DNA from: Bacillota bacterium
GTDB taxonomy: Bacteria > Armatimonadota > HRBIN16
Direction of reading: 5' to 3'
DNA: 64,000 nucleotides
Assembly: GCA_023511455.1 (NCBI GenBank)
Contig: JAIMBJ010000001.1
Span: 189,146-253,145, forward strand
Within the stretch, counting starts at the first letter, position 1. Every line of letters starts with the position of its first letter. The translations under genes and the position numbers were made by a program. The notes under the pieces were generated by a model, which was not told the DNA's origin, ran no database searches, and saw only the letters and a list, made by a program, of their open reading frames with translations. This document shows positions 8,033 to 17,534 of this stretch, in pieces.

Positions 8033-10276
8033 TTACACCGCGCGTATCCTGTTAATCTCGCTCTGCAGAGTGACGAGCCGGTGATACACACCCTCTTTTG
8101 CCATCAGCTCGTCGTGGGTACCGATTTCCACCATCTGCCCCTGCTCCAGCACCACCAGCCGTTGCGCGTTGCGCAGGGTCGACAGGCGGTGGGCGATTGC
8201 CACTGTCGTGCGGTTCTGCACCAGCCGGGCGATGGCTTCCTGAATCTGACGTTCGGTCTCGGTATCCACCTGCGAGGTGGCTTCGTCCAGGATGAGGATA
8301 CGGGGATCGTGCAGGATAGCGCGAGCAATGGAGATGCGCTGTCTCTCACCACCCGATAGCCGCTGTCCGCGTTCGCCAACCTGCGTATCGTAGCCGTCGG
8401 GGAAGCGAAGGATGAAGTCATGGGCGTTTGCTGCCTTCGCCGCGGCGATGATTTCCTCCTGAGTGGCGCCCGGTTTCGCGTAGGCGATATTATCGCGGAT
8501 GGAGCCGGGGAACAGGAACGGCTCTTGCAGCACCACGCCCACGTGCTTGCGCAGGTCTTCCATGCGAATCTGGCGCACGTCCACGCCATCTATCAGGATT
8601 TGTCCTTCGTCGGGGTCATAGAAGCGCAGCAGTAGGTTAATCATGGTGGATTTGCCCGCGCCGCTGTGACCGACCAATCCCACCATCTCGCCCGCCTCAA
8701 TCTTGAGGTTGATATTCTTGAGCACGGGCTTGTGTTTATCGTAGCCGAAGGTGACGTTGCGGAACTCTACCTCGCCACGCACTTCGGGCATAGGGATGGC
8801 GTCTTCGGCATCTTTCACGTCGGGTTCGGTGTCCAGAATCTCGAACACGCGCTCGGCAGCGGTAAAGGTGCGGGTCAACCACTGGCTCACGCGGGTCAGA
8901 ATCTGCAGGGGGCCATAGAACATGCCCAGATAGCCGAGGAACGCTATCAGCGTGCCCAGCTGCACTTCACCCTTGATGACTCCATAACCACCAAACGCCC
9001 ACACCAGGAAGAAGCCGATGTTCGTGAGCAGGTTGAGCATGGGGAAGAAGGTCGCCCACATCATCTCCGCCTGCAACCCCGAGCTCATCAGGTCGCGGTT
9101 GCGTCGCTGGAAGCGTTCGATCTCATCGCTCTCTTTGGCAAAGGCTTTCACCACGCGGATGCCGGAGAGCGTGCTGTTCAGCGTAGCCGAAAGACGCGAC
9201 CATCGGTGCCAGAACTGGTGAAACACACGGCGCACGGTCTTCCAGAACCACATGGTGACCAGCACCACCAGCGGTGTGGGCAACAGGATGAGCGCCGCCA
9301 GCTGCCAGTTCATCCAGAACAGCATGCCAGTGATACCGATGAGCAACAACACGTTCACCAGAAGGGAGCTGACGCCATCCACCAGAAAGTCATGCAGTGC
9401 GCCGGTGTCCTGCGTGATGCGCGACATAATCGCGCCGGTGTGGCGCTTGTCGTAGAAGGAGAGGGAGAGCCACTGCAGGTGCTGGAACAGCTTCGCCCTG
9501 ACTTCGAACACCAGCCTTGCACCCAGCCATGCCGACAGCCTTCCACGCCATATCGATAGTCCCACTCCTGCCAGGCGTGTCAAAGCCAGTACTGCCAGAA
9601 TAACCACCAGCAGATGCACATTCTGGCGCGGCACCAGAACGGAGTCGACCAGTATTTTTGTCAGATACGGTGGAGCCAGATCGAGGGCGGTGCCGACCAG
9701 CATCAGTATTCCCGAAAGCACAATCTGCCATTTGTAGGGCTTGGCGAATGCCAGCAGCCGCCATACCACCCGACCCTTGCGCGAGCAACGTGGGCAGACC
9801 TGTGTGTCGCCGGGCAGGCGGAATCCACACACGGGGCAATGCGTGGGTTTTTGTTCAATAGGTTCAGGAGGTGGCTCCTGTTTCGCCACCGCTGAAAGAT
9901 ACCGTGCCACCTCCGCGAAGATAGCGGCTCGGGCGTTCGAGAAACGCACCAGCTCCAGCACCTTGCCGTCTCGGGTAACCACAAGCGCCCCGCAACCCAC
10001 CAGCATCTCGGTAGTGGCATCCGACATGCAGCTCAGAGGCAGGTCGATGTCGCATTGCACATCGGGCGGCTCCACCGCAAAGTCCAGCCCGTTCCCCATC
10101 ACCGGGGGTGTCCAGCCGGGCGGGGGAGAATAGACCTGCACGCAATCGTCCGTGACGACAAGCCAGCGGATGCCGAAGGTTCCGTCTGCACCGATATCGG
10201 TGTATGCGCTCAAACGTATCTTTTCTTTTCCAACCTTCTCCTGCAAAACCGCGGGAACTGGCTCACATAAAGGCAT
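8033..10276 (-). CDS. ABC exporter (fused permease-ATPase) with N-terminal zinc ribbon
   Basis: 747 residues, about 160 longer than a normal half-size exporter. Residues 1-140 form a soluble domain of unknown type. A zinc ribbon with Cys147, Cys150, Cys161 and Cys164 (CPVC and CPRC) follows. Six membrane helices lie at about 175-460 and the nucleotide-binding domain at about 500-740. The latter has Walker A GHSGAGKST, the signature LSGGERQRIS, Walker B ILILDEATS and switch histidine in IAHRLST; the D-loop reads SQVD rather than SALD. It would act as a homodimer or with a partner to export lipid, peptide or drug. It has its own promoter and terminator, so it is monocistronic. The substrate is not indicated. 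Confidence 0.93.
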   Translation of the reverse strand: MPLCEPVPAVLQEKVGKEKIRLSAYTDIGADGTFGIRWLVVTDDCVQVYSPPPGWTPPVMGNGLDFAVEPPDVQCDIDLPLSCMSDATTEMLVGCGALVVTRDGKVLELVRFSNARAAIFAEVARYLSAVAKQEPPPEPIEQKPTHCPVCGFRLPGDTQVCPRCSRKGRVVWRLLAFAKPYKWQIVLSGILMLVGTALDLAPPYLTKILVDSVLVPRQNVHLLVVILAVLALTRLAGVGLSIWRGRLSAWLGARLVFEVRAKLFQHLQWLSLSFYDKRHTGAIMSRITQDTGALHDFLVDGVSSLLVNVLLLIGITGMLFWMNWQLAALILLPTPLVVLVTMWFWKTVRRVFHQFWHRWSRLSATLNSTLSGIRVVKAFAKESDEIERFQRRNRDLMSSGLQAEMMWATFFPMLNLLTNIGFFLVWAFGGYGVIKGEVQLGTLIAFLGYLGMFYGPLQILTRVSQWLTRTFTAAERVFEILDTEPDVKDAEDAIPMPEVRGEVEFRNVTFGYDKHKPVLKNINLKIEAGEMVGLVGHSGAGKSTMINLLLRFYDPDEGQILIDGVDVRQIRMEDLRKHVGVVLQEPFLFPGSIRDNIAYAKPGATQEEIIAAAKAANAHDFILRFPDGYDTQVGERGQRLSGGERQRISIARAILHDPRILILDEATSQVDTETERQIQEAIARLVQNRTTVAIAHRLSTLRNAQRLVVLEQGQMVEIGTHDELMAKEGVYHRLVTLQSEINRIRAV

Positions 10277-10305
10277 ACGGCAGCACCTACCTCCTCACGG
10301 ATATG

Positions 10306-10334
10306 AGTATACCACTGCACTTTCGTGCTGTCAA
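10306..10334 (-). promoter_or_regulatory. Sigma-70 promoter of the ABC exporter gene
   Basis: On the minus strand TTGACA (10334-10329), a 17-nt spacer and TATACT (10311-10306), the latter preceded by TGG (extended -10). The spacer contains GCAC-GAAA-GTGC, a short palindrome placed exactly where a repressor could block RNA polymerase. Confidence 0.75.
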
Positions 10335-10429
10335 AGTTTCGGGATAGCCCCCCGTTTCATGACGCAGGTAAGCACCGGGCGGTTCGCGAAACGGTATGTG
10401 AATCCAACTTGAGCGACGAGGGAATCCTG

Positions 10430-12970
10430 ATGCGGTTTCATCTGGATGGCAATGACTGGTTACTTGCCCCGCTGTTGCCCCATGAGTTCTGGTGGCGACA
10501 GGCATGGAAAGAAGAATGGTCTCCAAGAGGTTGCCCACCGTGGGGCGAGTGGATACGCGCCTGTGTGCCCGGTGATGTGATTGCCGACACGCTGGACGCG
10601 GGGCGGATACCTCATCCCTACCGGGACCTAAACAGCCTTGCCTGTGAATGGCTTTCCGAGCGCGACTGGGTGTATCGTAAAGACTTTACTGTGCCCGATG
10701 ACTGGCAGGGAAAGCATGTGCGTTTGCGCTTTGATGGGGTGGATTACGCCTGCGAGGTGTATCTCAACGGACAGCTGCTGGGCAGGCACGAGGGTATGTT
10801 CACACCGTTTGAATTCGATGTCACGCACATCCTGCGTTTCGGGGAACCGAACTGCCTGACCGTGCTGGTAGAACACAAACCGCCGGTCGATGTGGTGCAG
10901 GGACAAATCGGCTGGACGAACCGCGCAAGGGTGTGGAAGTCGCGCTTTGCCTATGACTGGGACTGGTGTACGCGGCTCGTTCCTCTGGGCATCTGGCAGA
11001 GTGTGAGCCTGCTGGCGACGGATGGCGCGTGGATAGAGGATGTGTGGGTTCGCCCCCGTGTGGAAGGAGGAGTGGCGCGTGTCGAGGTGCGGTCGCGCCT
11101 GCGAAGCCTGCCCGGTGCGTCTGGGGAGTGGACTCTATCCTGGCGTGTAGAGGACCCTGAAGGTTGTCTCGTGGTTCAGGGGAGTGAAGCCGTGGCAGCA
11201 GGCGAGACGCAGCCGGTAGAGCAGGTGACGCCGCTGGAGATACCCAATCCCCGCCTGTGGTATCCCAACGGCATGGGTGAACAGCCGCTGTACCGGCTGT
11301 ATGTGCAGCTGGGGCGGGGCTTTCAAAACTCCGATGAACGCGAGGTAACCTTCGGTATCCGCACCCTGCGCGCCATTCCCAACGAGGGCGCGCCCCCCGA
11401 TGCCCTGCCCTACACGCTGGAGGTCAACGGGCGGCGTGTGTTCGTGAAGGGCTGGAACTGGGCACCCCACGAGCAGATGTACGGTCGCGTGCAACCCGAA
11501 CGCTATGAGCGTCTGTTGACGCTGGCGAAGCACGCCCACTGCAACCTGTTGCGCGTGTGGGGTGGGGGATTGCTGGAGCGGGAAGAGTTCTACAGTCTCT
11601 GCGACCGGGTCGGCATCATGGTATGGCAGGAGTTTCCGCATTCGTCGTCGGGCATCCAGAACGCCCCGCCGGAGGATGAAGCCTATTTGCGGTATATCGA
11701 AGAGCAGGCGCGGCAGATGATACCCCTGCGACGCAACCACCCCTCGCTGGTTATCTGGTGCGGCGGCAACGAGCTCATGGACGAACGCTATGTGCCGCTC
11801 ACCGATGCTCATCCTGCGCTGGCGAAGCTGAAATCGCTGGTGCAGGAGCTGGACCCCGACCGAATCTGGCTGCCTACCTCTGCCTCGGGACCGGTGGAAG
11901 GCGCGTCGGCGGAACTGGCAGGCACGGGAAAGATGCACGATGTGCATGGTCCCTGGGTGTATCTGGGCGCAGAGGAGCATTACCGCTTCTACAACGTCAT
12001 TGACCCGCTGTACCATTCGGAGTTTGGAGTGGAAGGAGCGGCAAACCCGCAGATTTTCGAGCGTTTTATCTCGCCGGAGTGTCGCTTTCCACCCGACGCG
12101 ACGAACCCGGTATGGTTGCATCACGGCAGCTGGTGGATTCATCGCGAGAAGCTGGAGGCTTTATTCGGACGCATCGAGGACCTGCCGACCTTTATCCGTG
12201 CCAGCCAGTGGATGCAGGCAGAGGGATTGCGCTATGCGATTGAGGCAAACCGCCGCCGCAAGTGGCGTTGCAGTGGGGTTTCGCCCTGGCAGTTCAACGA
12301 GCCCTTCCCAAACACGGCATGTACCAACGTGCTGGATTATCTGGGGCAACCCAAACCCGCCTACTGGTGGGCGCGACGAGCCTATGAGCCGGTGCATATC
12401 AGCCTGCAATACGAGAAACTGACGTGGCGACCGGGCGAGAAGTGGCAGGCTGAGGTATGGTTGCATCACTCTGGGGTGCAGCCCATCCGTGCGCACTGGT
12501 CGGTGTGCCTGTTAGCACTGGATGGCAGGGAATGCGCCCGCTTTGGAGGCGCGGTGAAGGTTGCGCCGGAAGGGGCAGTACGTGCTGGACATGCAGAGTG
12601 GATTCTCCCCGCAGAGGTGGGGGTGTGGATGGCGCTGGCATGTCTGCACGACGAACGCGGCGGGATACTTTCCTGCAATGAATACCTGTTCAGCACCGCT
12701 CAGCCGCCCATGCAGCCGTTGCTTGAAGCTCCTCGCACGACACTGCGAGTATGGCACCGTCATCAGCAGGTGGGCATCAAAAACACGGGCGAGGCAATAG
12801 CCCTTTTCGTGCGCCTGATACCTCAGGATGGGCAGTGGCTTCTCTGCGAGGATGACTACTTCTGCCTGATACCGGGCCAAACGCGCGTGCTGAGCGTTGC
12901 GGGAAAGGGCACGATTGCGGTGGAGGCATGGAACAGCGACTTGCATCACGTGCATCTAAAGCCTCTGTAG
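10430..12970 (+). CDS. Beta-mannosidase-like glycoside hydrolase family 2
   Basis: 846 residues from the ATG at 10430 (an upstream in-frame start at 10325 only adds a non-homologous stretch that overlaps promoter DNA). Domain order is the GH2 sandwich (YRDLNSLACEWLSERDWVYRKDF and VNGQLLG-type phrases), immunoglobulin-like domain, and a barrel with NLLRVWGGGLLEREEFYSLCD. The acid/base is Glu448 in CGGNELMDE and the nucleophile is Glu531 in HSEFGVEG. No signal peptide, so it should work in the cytoplasm on imported oligosaccharides. This pattern is that of mannosylglycoprotein endo-/beta-mannosidases. It overlaps the next gene by 43 nt. Confidence 0.88.
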   Translation: MRFHLDGNDWLLAPLLPHEFWWRQAWKEEWSPRGCPPWGEWIRACVPGDVIADTLDAGRIPHPYRDLNSLACEWLSERDWVYRKDFTVPDDWQGKHVRLRFDGVDYACEVYLNGQLLGRHEGMFTPFEFDVTHILRFGEPNCLTVLVEHKPPVDVVQGQIGWTNRARVWKSRFAYDWDWCTRLVPLGIWQSVSLLATDGAWIEDVWVRPRVEGGVARVEVRSRLRSLPGASGEWTLSWRVEDPEGCLVVQGSEAVAAGETQPVEQVTPLEIPNPRLWYPNGMGEQPLYRLYVQLGRGFQNSDEREVTFGIRTLRAIPNEGAPPDALPYTLEVNGRRVFVKGWNWAPHEQMYGRVQPERYERLLTLAKHAHCNLLRVWGGGLLEREEFYSLCDRVGIMVWQEFPHSSSGIQNAPPEDEAYLRYIEEQARQMIPLRRNHPSLVIWCGGNELMDERYVPLTDAHPALAKLKSLVQELDPDRIWLPTSASGPVEGASAELAGTGKMHDVHGPWVYLGAEEHYRFYNVIDPLYHSEFGVEGAANPQIFERFISPECRFPPDATNPVWLHHGSWWIHREKLEALFGRIEDLPTFIRASQWMQAEGLRYAIEANRRRKWRCSGVSPWQFNEPFPNTACTNVLDYLGQPKPAYWWARRAYEPVHISLQYEKLTWRPGEKWQAEVWLHHSGVQPIRAHWSVCLLALDGRECARFGGAVKVAPEGAVRAGHAEWILPAEVGVWMALACLHDERGGILSCNEYLFSTAQPPMQPLLEAPRTTLRVWHRHQQVGIKNTGEAIALFVRLIPQDGQWLLCEDDYFCLIPGQTRVLSVAGKGTIAVEAWNSDLHHVHLKPL

Positions 12971-14337
12971 CCACGGGCTTTCGCCCGCGCCTGTTCATAT
13001 TTTTCAGCCTGCTGGCGTGCGTTGCAGCGGGGGCAGCGTTTGCATGGTCGCCCCCTGCGGTGCTGGCGGTGCTGGGGGTAGGGGGATGGTTACTGCTTTC
13101 TCTGGTGCATCCTGCGGCTGGTGTGCTTGCGCTGCTTGCCTACACCAGCCTGCATCCCGTGCTGGTCAAAGTGGTGTATGAGGAACACCCTGTCGCGAAG
13201 GTATGGAAGGATGGGGCGGTGTTATGGCTGGCGCTGGTATGGGTTGTGTATCGCTGGGCAAACAGAGAACGACCGCTACGCTGGGGGGCTACCGAAAGTG
13301 TGTTGACGGCGTTCGCTTTGTTGACGGTGGTGCACCTGTTCAATCCCAACATCTACTCGTTTTCCGCCGCGCTGGCAGACTTACGCTGGCTGACGATGCC
13401 CCTCCTGTTCTACTTTTTCGGGAAAACGCTCTTTGGGGGCGACCGGTTGTGCATCCTGCTGATATTCATCGGCGTGCTGGCAGGGGTACACGCGGTGTAC
13501 GGGCTTGCCCAGCAGTTCATTCCCTACCACTGGCTGATGGAGCTGGGTGCCACACGCCCCAGCGCGCCATCCGGTACGATGGTGGGGGGGTATACCCGCT
13601 CGTTTTCGACGATGGACCCTTATCTGTTCGGTGCGCTGATGAGTTTCGGAGCGTCGGTTTCGCTGGGCATGGCTTCTCTGCGAGGAGAACGGAACGCGCT
13701 GAACTGGCTGCTGGTCGCGTTGCTGACCTCGGCGGGGGCGGTGTTCTCGCTCGCGCGTTATGCGTGGGTGATGTTGTGGGTGGGATATGTCTGTATTGCC
13801 GCGTGGACGCGCCATCGTCTGGCGATAGCGCTGGCGGTTGCTGCGCTGATAGCGATTCAGTTGCCGGTGGAAGGACTCTGGCGGGAGCGGGCGCAGGATG
13901 TGCTGGCTCCGTTCGCCCCCACCTCCACCGTCAGCGCCCGCATGACCTTCTGGAAGAAGGTGATTCGGGAAGTCTGGCAACACCCCTTCGGCATGGGACT
14001 GGGGACGTTAGGTATCGGCAAGTGGAGCGAGGATAGCCCACGCCTATTCGGATATACTACCGGTGCCGACAATAACTACCTCTACATTCTGGTGGAAACA
14101 GGTTGGGTGGGGCTTCTGCTGTATGTCTATGCACTGGGGAGCATTCTGGTGATGGGCTGGCGTATGATAAGAGGGATGGCTGATGGTGTGCAGCGTGTCT
14201 GTGCGGTCATCGCGTGGACGATGATTCTGCAGAGTGCAGTGGGCAACCTGGTGAACTTCTCCACCTTTCTGCCTCCGGTCTCCTGGAGTCTGTGGCTGTG
14301 TGCGGGTGCGCTGATGGCGCAGCAATCAGAGGGGTGA
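12928..14337 (+). CDS. O-antigen ligase/polymerase-like membrane protein
   Basis: 469 residues with about ten to eleven hydrophobic helices and a periplasmic loop rich in charged and aromatic residues (about 320-375) that contains RMTFWKKVIREVWQHPFGMGLG, the form found in Wzy_C/O-antigen ligase proteins. Such enzymes join a polysaccharide to a lipid or to another chain at the periplasmic side of the inner membrane. It starts inside the end of the GH2 gene (43-nt overlap, in another frame), so translation is probably coupled. The gene may serve surface glycan assembly, but no other glycan gene is adjacent. Confidence 0.82.
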   Translation: MEQRLASRASKASVATGFRPRLFIFFSLLACVAAGAAFAWSPPAVLAVLGVGGWLLLSLVHPAAGVLALLAYTSLHPVLVKVVYEEHPVAKVWKDGAVLWLALVWVVYRWANRERPLRWGATESVLTAFALLTVVHLFNPNIYSFSAALADLRWLTMPLLFYFFGKTLFGGDRLCILLIFIGVLAGVHAVYGLAQQFIPYHWLMELGATRPSAPSGTMVGGYTRSFSTMDPYLFGALMSFGASVSLGMASLRGERNALNWLLVALLTSAGAVFSLARYAWVMLWVGYVCIAAWTRHRLAIALAVAALIAIQLPVEGLWRERAQDVLAPFAPTSTVSARMTFWKKVIREVWQHPFGMGLGTLGIGKWSEDSPRLFGYTTGADNNYLYILVETGWVGLLLYVYALGSILVMGWRMIRGMADGVQRVCAVIAWTMILQSAVGNLVNFSTFLPPVSWSLWLCAGALMAQQSEG

Positions 14338-14343
14338 TGTTCG

Positions 14344-15021
14344 TTGAGCGGAGGAATAGAGTTTACTTTCCCGAGAACTGTCGCCGAAGCGGTGGATGTG
14401 CAAATTCGCCTGCGCGAGCAGGTGAGGGAAGAACCGCTGGATATCGATTCGATACATCTGGTGGCTGGAACGGACATCTCGTTTGAGCGATTTGGTTCAC
14501 GAGCCTGGGCGGGCATTGTGGTGTTGCGTATGGAGGATATGGAGATGGTCGATGAGGTGGTTGTGAGCACGTCGGTTGGCTTCCCGTATGTGCCCGGTTT
14601 GCTCTCCTTCCGCGAGACACCACCCTTACTGGAAGCGTGGGCGAGGCTGCGCACCATGCCGGACGTGGTTTTGTGCGATGCGCACGGCAGGGCGCATCCG
14701 CGACGGTTTGGCATGGCATGTCATTTCGGGCTGCTGGTGGACACACCCACCATCGGCTGCGCCAAGAGCCTGCTTTGTGGTCAGGTGGAAACCATGTCGC
14801 CCATTGGCGACTGGCTTCCGATAAATGACGGCGAAGACCTCATCGGCGCGGCACTGTACACTCAACCTCACGCGCGACCAGTGTACGTCTCTGTGGGACA
14901 CCGGGTGGACCTGCCGTCCGCCATAGTGGTGGTGCGCCGGTGCGTACGCAGATACCGCATCCCGGAACCGCTGCGCCTGGCGCACGAGCTGGTCACTCGG
15001 GCGAGGAAGCAAGCTGTCTGA
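14344..15021 (+). CDS. nfi: Endonuclease V (deoxyinosine 3'-endonuclease)
   Basis: 225 residues, the normal length. Family blocks: AGTDISFERFG with Asp44, YVPGLLSFRETP with Glu91, CDAHGRAHPRRFG with Asp112, and GCAKSLLCG. These three acidic residues match the metal-binding set of endonuclease V. It cuts DNA (and, in some members, RNA) near deoxyinosine to start repair of deaminated adenine, in the cytoplasm. The start is TTG at 14344, with GAGGGG upstream. It follows the O-antigen ligase gene after 6 nt and its 3' end overlaps the convergent gene by 29 nt. Confidence 0.92.
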   Translation: MSGGIEFTFPRTVAEAVDVQIRLREQVREEPLDIDSIHLVAGTDISFERFGSRAWAGIVVLRMEDMEMVDEVVVSTSVGFPYVPGLLSFRETPPLLEAWARLRTMPDVVLCDAHGRAHPRRFGMACHFGLLVDTPTIGCAKSLLCGQVETMSPIGDWLPINDGEDLIGAALYTQPHARPVYVSVGHRVDLPSAIVVVRRCVRRYRIPEPLRLAHELVTRARKQAV

Positions 15022-16969
15022 AAACCTGTACGATTTGCTGGCGTGCCTGTCCGTCGGAGGCGACCACCGCTAGTGCGACGTGTTCTTCCAGAGTGCGCCA
15101 CGTGAGGCGCACGTGTCCCTTTTCCAGATGCCAGGTGACCGGTTTTACGCCATCAGGCGTCACGGCAAACACATCGATCGCCTTGAGCCAGTTCGGCAAA
15201 CGCGCCACCACGGTCACGTTCTTCTGTTCGCGGAAACGGTAGCCCTTCGGGTGCATTTCGTACGCGTAGTTGGTGACGAAAACCAGAGCCGCACGCTCGC
15301 CCAGCAACGACATCACGTCTAATTTATCTGGCTCCGTTGCCATGCGTACCTGTCCCCGATAGCCCACGTCGGACCGCAACAGGAACGGACGGATAGCCTG
15401 AAGTACGCGGTTCAGGCGTGTCATCTCGTCCAGCGTTTCGCGGAACTGCTGCACCACCTGTTCTACCAGCTCATCCACCTTTGCCTGTTCCAGAGACGGC
15501 ATGGCTTTTTGCGCCAGCTCCGTGTAGTAACGGCGTACTTCATCCTCGGGCAAAGTGCGGAACCACATCACGCCCTTCGCGCCCCGGCTGAGCTGGAGCC
15601 ACAGCTGCACCCGTGCCTCTTCAGGGGTAGGAACCGCCCTGCCTAGTTCGTTGTTCACCCACACACGCTCGTCCCATGTATGCACTCCCTGCGCCCATAC
15701 CCAGAAAGGTTTGGGCAGGCTGTTGAGGCGCAGGTCGGAGGTATAATCTGCTGCCAGCTCCAGACGGTTGCCCCACACGTGCGGCGATTCGTCCGGCATG
15801 GGTGCGCCCACGCGATAGGCATCGTAGGAGGGGATGTCTGCCAGCGGCGCGAACTCACCAAAGCGCCGACTGCGTGCCAGATTGATGTAAATGGGTTGTG
15901 GTACTACGTGCTGCCTCCAGAGCTTCATCTTCTTCAAGCAGAAAAGCGGCACAGCGGGCTGGTCTATCCAGTCTGGCTCATCTTTCAGCATATAGGCGAG
16001 GATGTGCGGATTGGTCTTATTGCGCTTTAGAAATCCCTCTTTCACCTGCTCGAAGCCGGCATATACCAGCGCTTTCAATCCGGTCTGCGGGCAAACCTGC
16101 TCGAACGCCTGTTTTTCCTCCGCAGAAGGCTCGTCGTCGCCTCCTGCCCCGAAGACCGCCGTGTCGAAACCCCGCTTGAGCATCTGCGCTCGATACTCCG
16201 CATCGCGCCATATCGCGTCGTCCCACGTGCCGATGGGGAAGTGCATGGGCGTGACGCGCAGCAACCCGCCGGTAGAGATGCGCTTGCCGGCGCGGTCGGT
16301 CGCGATGACGCGGATGGGAACAGTCGTGCCGACCGGCGGCGTTCGCTCCAGAATGACCTTTGCCATCACCGTCTCACCCGGTCCCACCGTGCGCTGCAGG
16401 TACTGCACCGAGACCTTTTCCGACCCGATCAGCACATTGTCGAGCCGGAAGACGGCGTTCTCATCCCGATTGTGGATGAACACCGCGCCACTGGCGCCAT
16501 CGATGTAGGCGTAGGTGATGCGCAGCGCCTGCACCAGCGGCCGCAGCACGATGCGAAGAGCAGGTCCCTCCTCCGTATATAGCCAGGCGCGGCAAGTGCG
16601 TTCTCCTTCCACGAGACGATGCGTGCCGTTGATGGTGAGAACCGCTACCCCATCGGGCGGCAGTTCCCCGGGAACGATATCCCACCAGTGCAAGAGTTCT
16701 CCGCCCGCCAACTTGTCTGCATCTTCATCATCGATCACCAGGCGTGAGAAGTGCAGGGTTTGTTCAGAACGGTTATGCACCAGCACTAGGTACAATCCAC
16801 CGAGCGTTTCGCGTGAGGGGGAAGGCTCCCGGATCTGGTCGCTAGAGACGTGCGGTCGGTACACCACCGTGTCCACGGTGAGCGCAGGCTGTTGCGGCGG
16901 CGCTTCATGCGTCCAGGCCATGACGATACCCCCGATGAGTGTTGTGGTTATCACCAGTTCTATACTCAC
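14993..16969 (-). CDS. Large secreted/anchored protein of unknown role, barrel-like
   Basis: About 658 residues from a GTG at 16969; a longer reading from TTG 17068 and a shorter one from ATG 16921 are also possible. The N-terminus has a hydrophobic segment (ELVITTTLIGGIVMAW), probably a signal or anchor. Two beta-rich blocks follow (about 20-230), then an alpha/beta region with HILAYMLKDEPDW and LQLSRGAKGVMWF, which resemble catalytic loops of glycoside-hydrolase barrels, and a C-terminal beta domain. Similar DEP-containing barrel proteins are common in Armatimonadota and Planctomycetota. I cannot name the family or confirm catalytic residues. It is divergent from a promoter at 17118. Confidence 0.7.
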   Translation of the reverse strand: MSIELVITTTLIGGIVMAWTHEAPPQQPALTVDTVVYRPHVSSDQIREPSPSRETLGGLYLVLVHNRSEQTLHFSRLVIDDEDADKLAGGELLHWWDIVPGELPPDGVAVLTINGTHRLVEGERTCRAWLYTEEGPALRIVLRPLVQALRITYAYIDGASGAVFIHNRDENAVFRLDNVLIGSEKVSVQYLQRTVGPGETVMAKVILERTPPVGTTVPIRVIATDRAGKRISTGGLLRVTPMHFPIGTWDDAIWRDAEYRAQMLKRGFDTAVFGAGGDDEPSAEEKQAFEQVCPQTGLKALVYAGFEQVKEGFLKRNKTNPHILAYMLKDEPDWIDQPAVPLFCLKKMKLWRQHVVPQPIYINLARSRRFGEFAPLADIPSYDAYRVGAPMPDESPHVWGNRLELAADYTSDLRLNSLPKPFWVWAQGVHTWDERVWVNNELGRAVPTPEEARVQLWLQLSRGAKGVMWFRTLPEDEVRRYYTELAQKAMPSLEQAKVDELVEQVVQQFRETLDEMTRLNRVLQAIRPFLLRSDVGYRGQVRMATEPDKLDVMSLLGERAALVFVTNYAYEMHPKGYRFREQKNVTVVARLPNWLKAIDVFAVTPDGVKPVTWHLEKGHVRLTWRTLEEHVALAVVASDGQARQQIVQVFRQLASSPE

Positions 16970-17117
16970 AGGGGCTTTTTCGCGAAAAGGATGGACGATT
17001 CCTGCGAGAGTAAATCCCAATTGCCCGGAGGAGGCGATTCTACCACCTGCTAGTAATGCTATCCACAATTTTTACACAGGCGGGGTCCGGAGGAGACACC
17101 TTCTGCGCACGAGTACA

Positions 17118-17146
17118 TTGACGACTTTGTAAAGGATTCTTATAAT
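17118..17146 (+). promoter_or_regulatory. Near-consensus sigma-70 promoter
   Basis: TTGACG (17118-17123), 17-nt spacer, TATAAT (17141-17146). Expected start is about 17153. The leader carries GCCCCC-CTGAC-GGGGGC (17172-17188), a 6-bp hairpin ending just before the first possible start codon at 17190. Confidence 0.8.
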
Positions 17147-17204
17147 AGGCACCAGTATACGCTTTCTCGCTGCCCCCCTGACGGGGGCGATGGGAGCACC
17201 GACC

Positions 17205-17534
17205 ATGCCCAATAGAACTAGCTGGCATATCGTCTTGCGCGACTACTTTACACACCACGCGCTCCAGCGGGAGCAAACCGAAGAGTGCGTGACACAGGTG
17301 TTCCTGCGTTACAGCACCAAAGCGGGTGCGCCCCCTTGGGACGGGGATACGCCTTCACCCCTGTTGTGGCGATTGGCGCGTGATGTGCTGTGCGAGCACT
17401 TCCGCCAGCAAGGGAGGCAGAAACAACGGGCAGAGAAACTGCAGGGCACGCTGGCAGGTACTTTGCCGATATGCCCCGATGTGCTGGCAGCAGACAGGTC
17501 TGTTTCAGGAACGGTGCGGAGCAAGGAAAGATGA
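17205..17534 (+). CDS. Short sigma-70 region 2-like protein (no region 4)
   Basis: About 109 residues. EECVTQVFLRY followed by LLWRLARDVLCEHFRQQGRQK matches the pattern of ECF sigma factor region 2 (the DAEDLVQEVFLR helix, then the WLYRIARN..DHLR helix). Nothing after it resembles region 4, so the -35-binding half is missing: a remnant, a truncated sigma, or a small protein that binds core polymerase or an anti-sigma. ATG 17205 is preferred (GGGAG 9 nt upstream) over ATG 17190, which abuts a hairpin. A near-consensus promoter drives it. The next frame overlaps its stop (ATGA). Confidence 0.5.
   Translation: MPNRTSWHIVLRDYFTHHALQREQTEECVTQVFLRYSTKAGAPPWDGDTPSPLLWRLARDVLCEHFRQQGRQKQRAEKLQGTLAGTLPICPDVLAADRSVSGTVRSKER

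Noticed and set aside
10325-10429. N-terminal extension of the GH2 protein
   Set aside because: It overlaps the divergent promoter and has no family likeness; ATG 10430 suits the domain start.
11135-12142. 335-codon minus-strand frame
   Set aside because: Antisense to the GH2 gene with catalytic residues in place.
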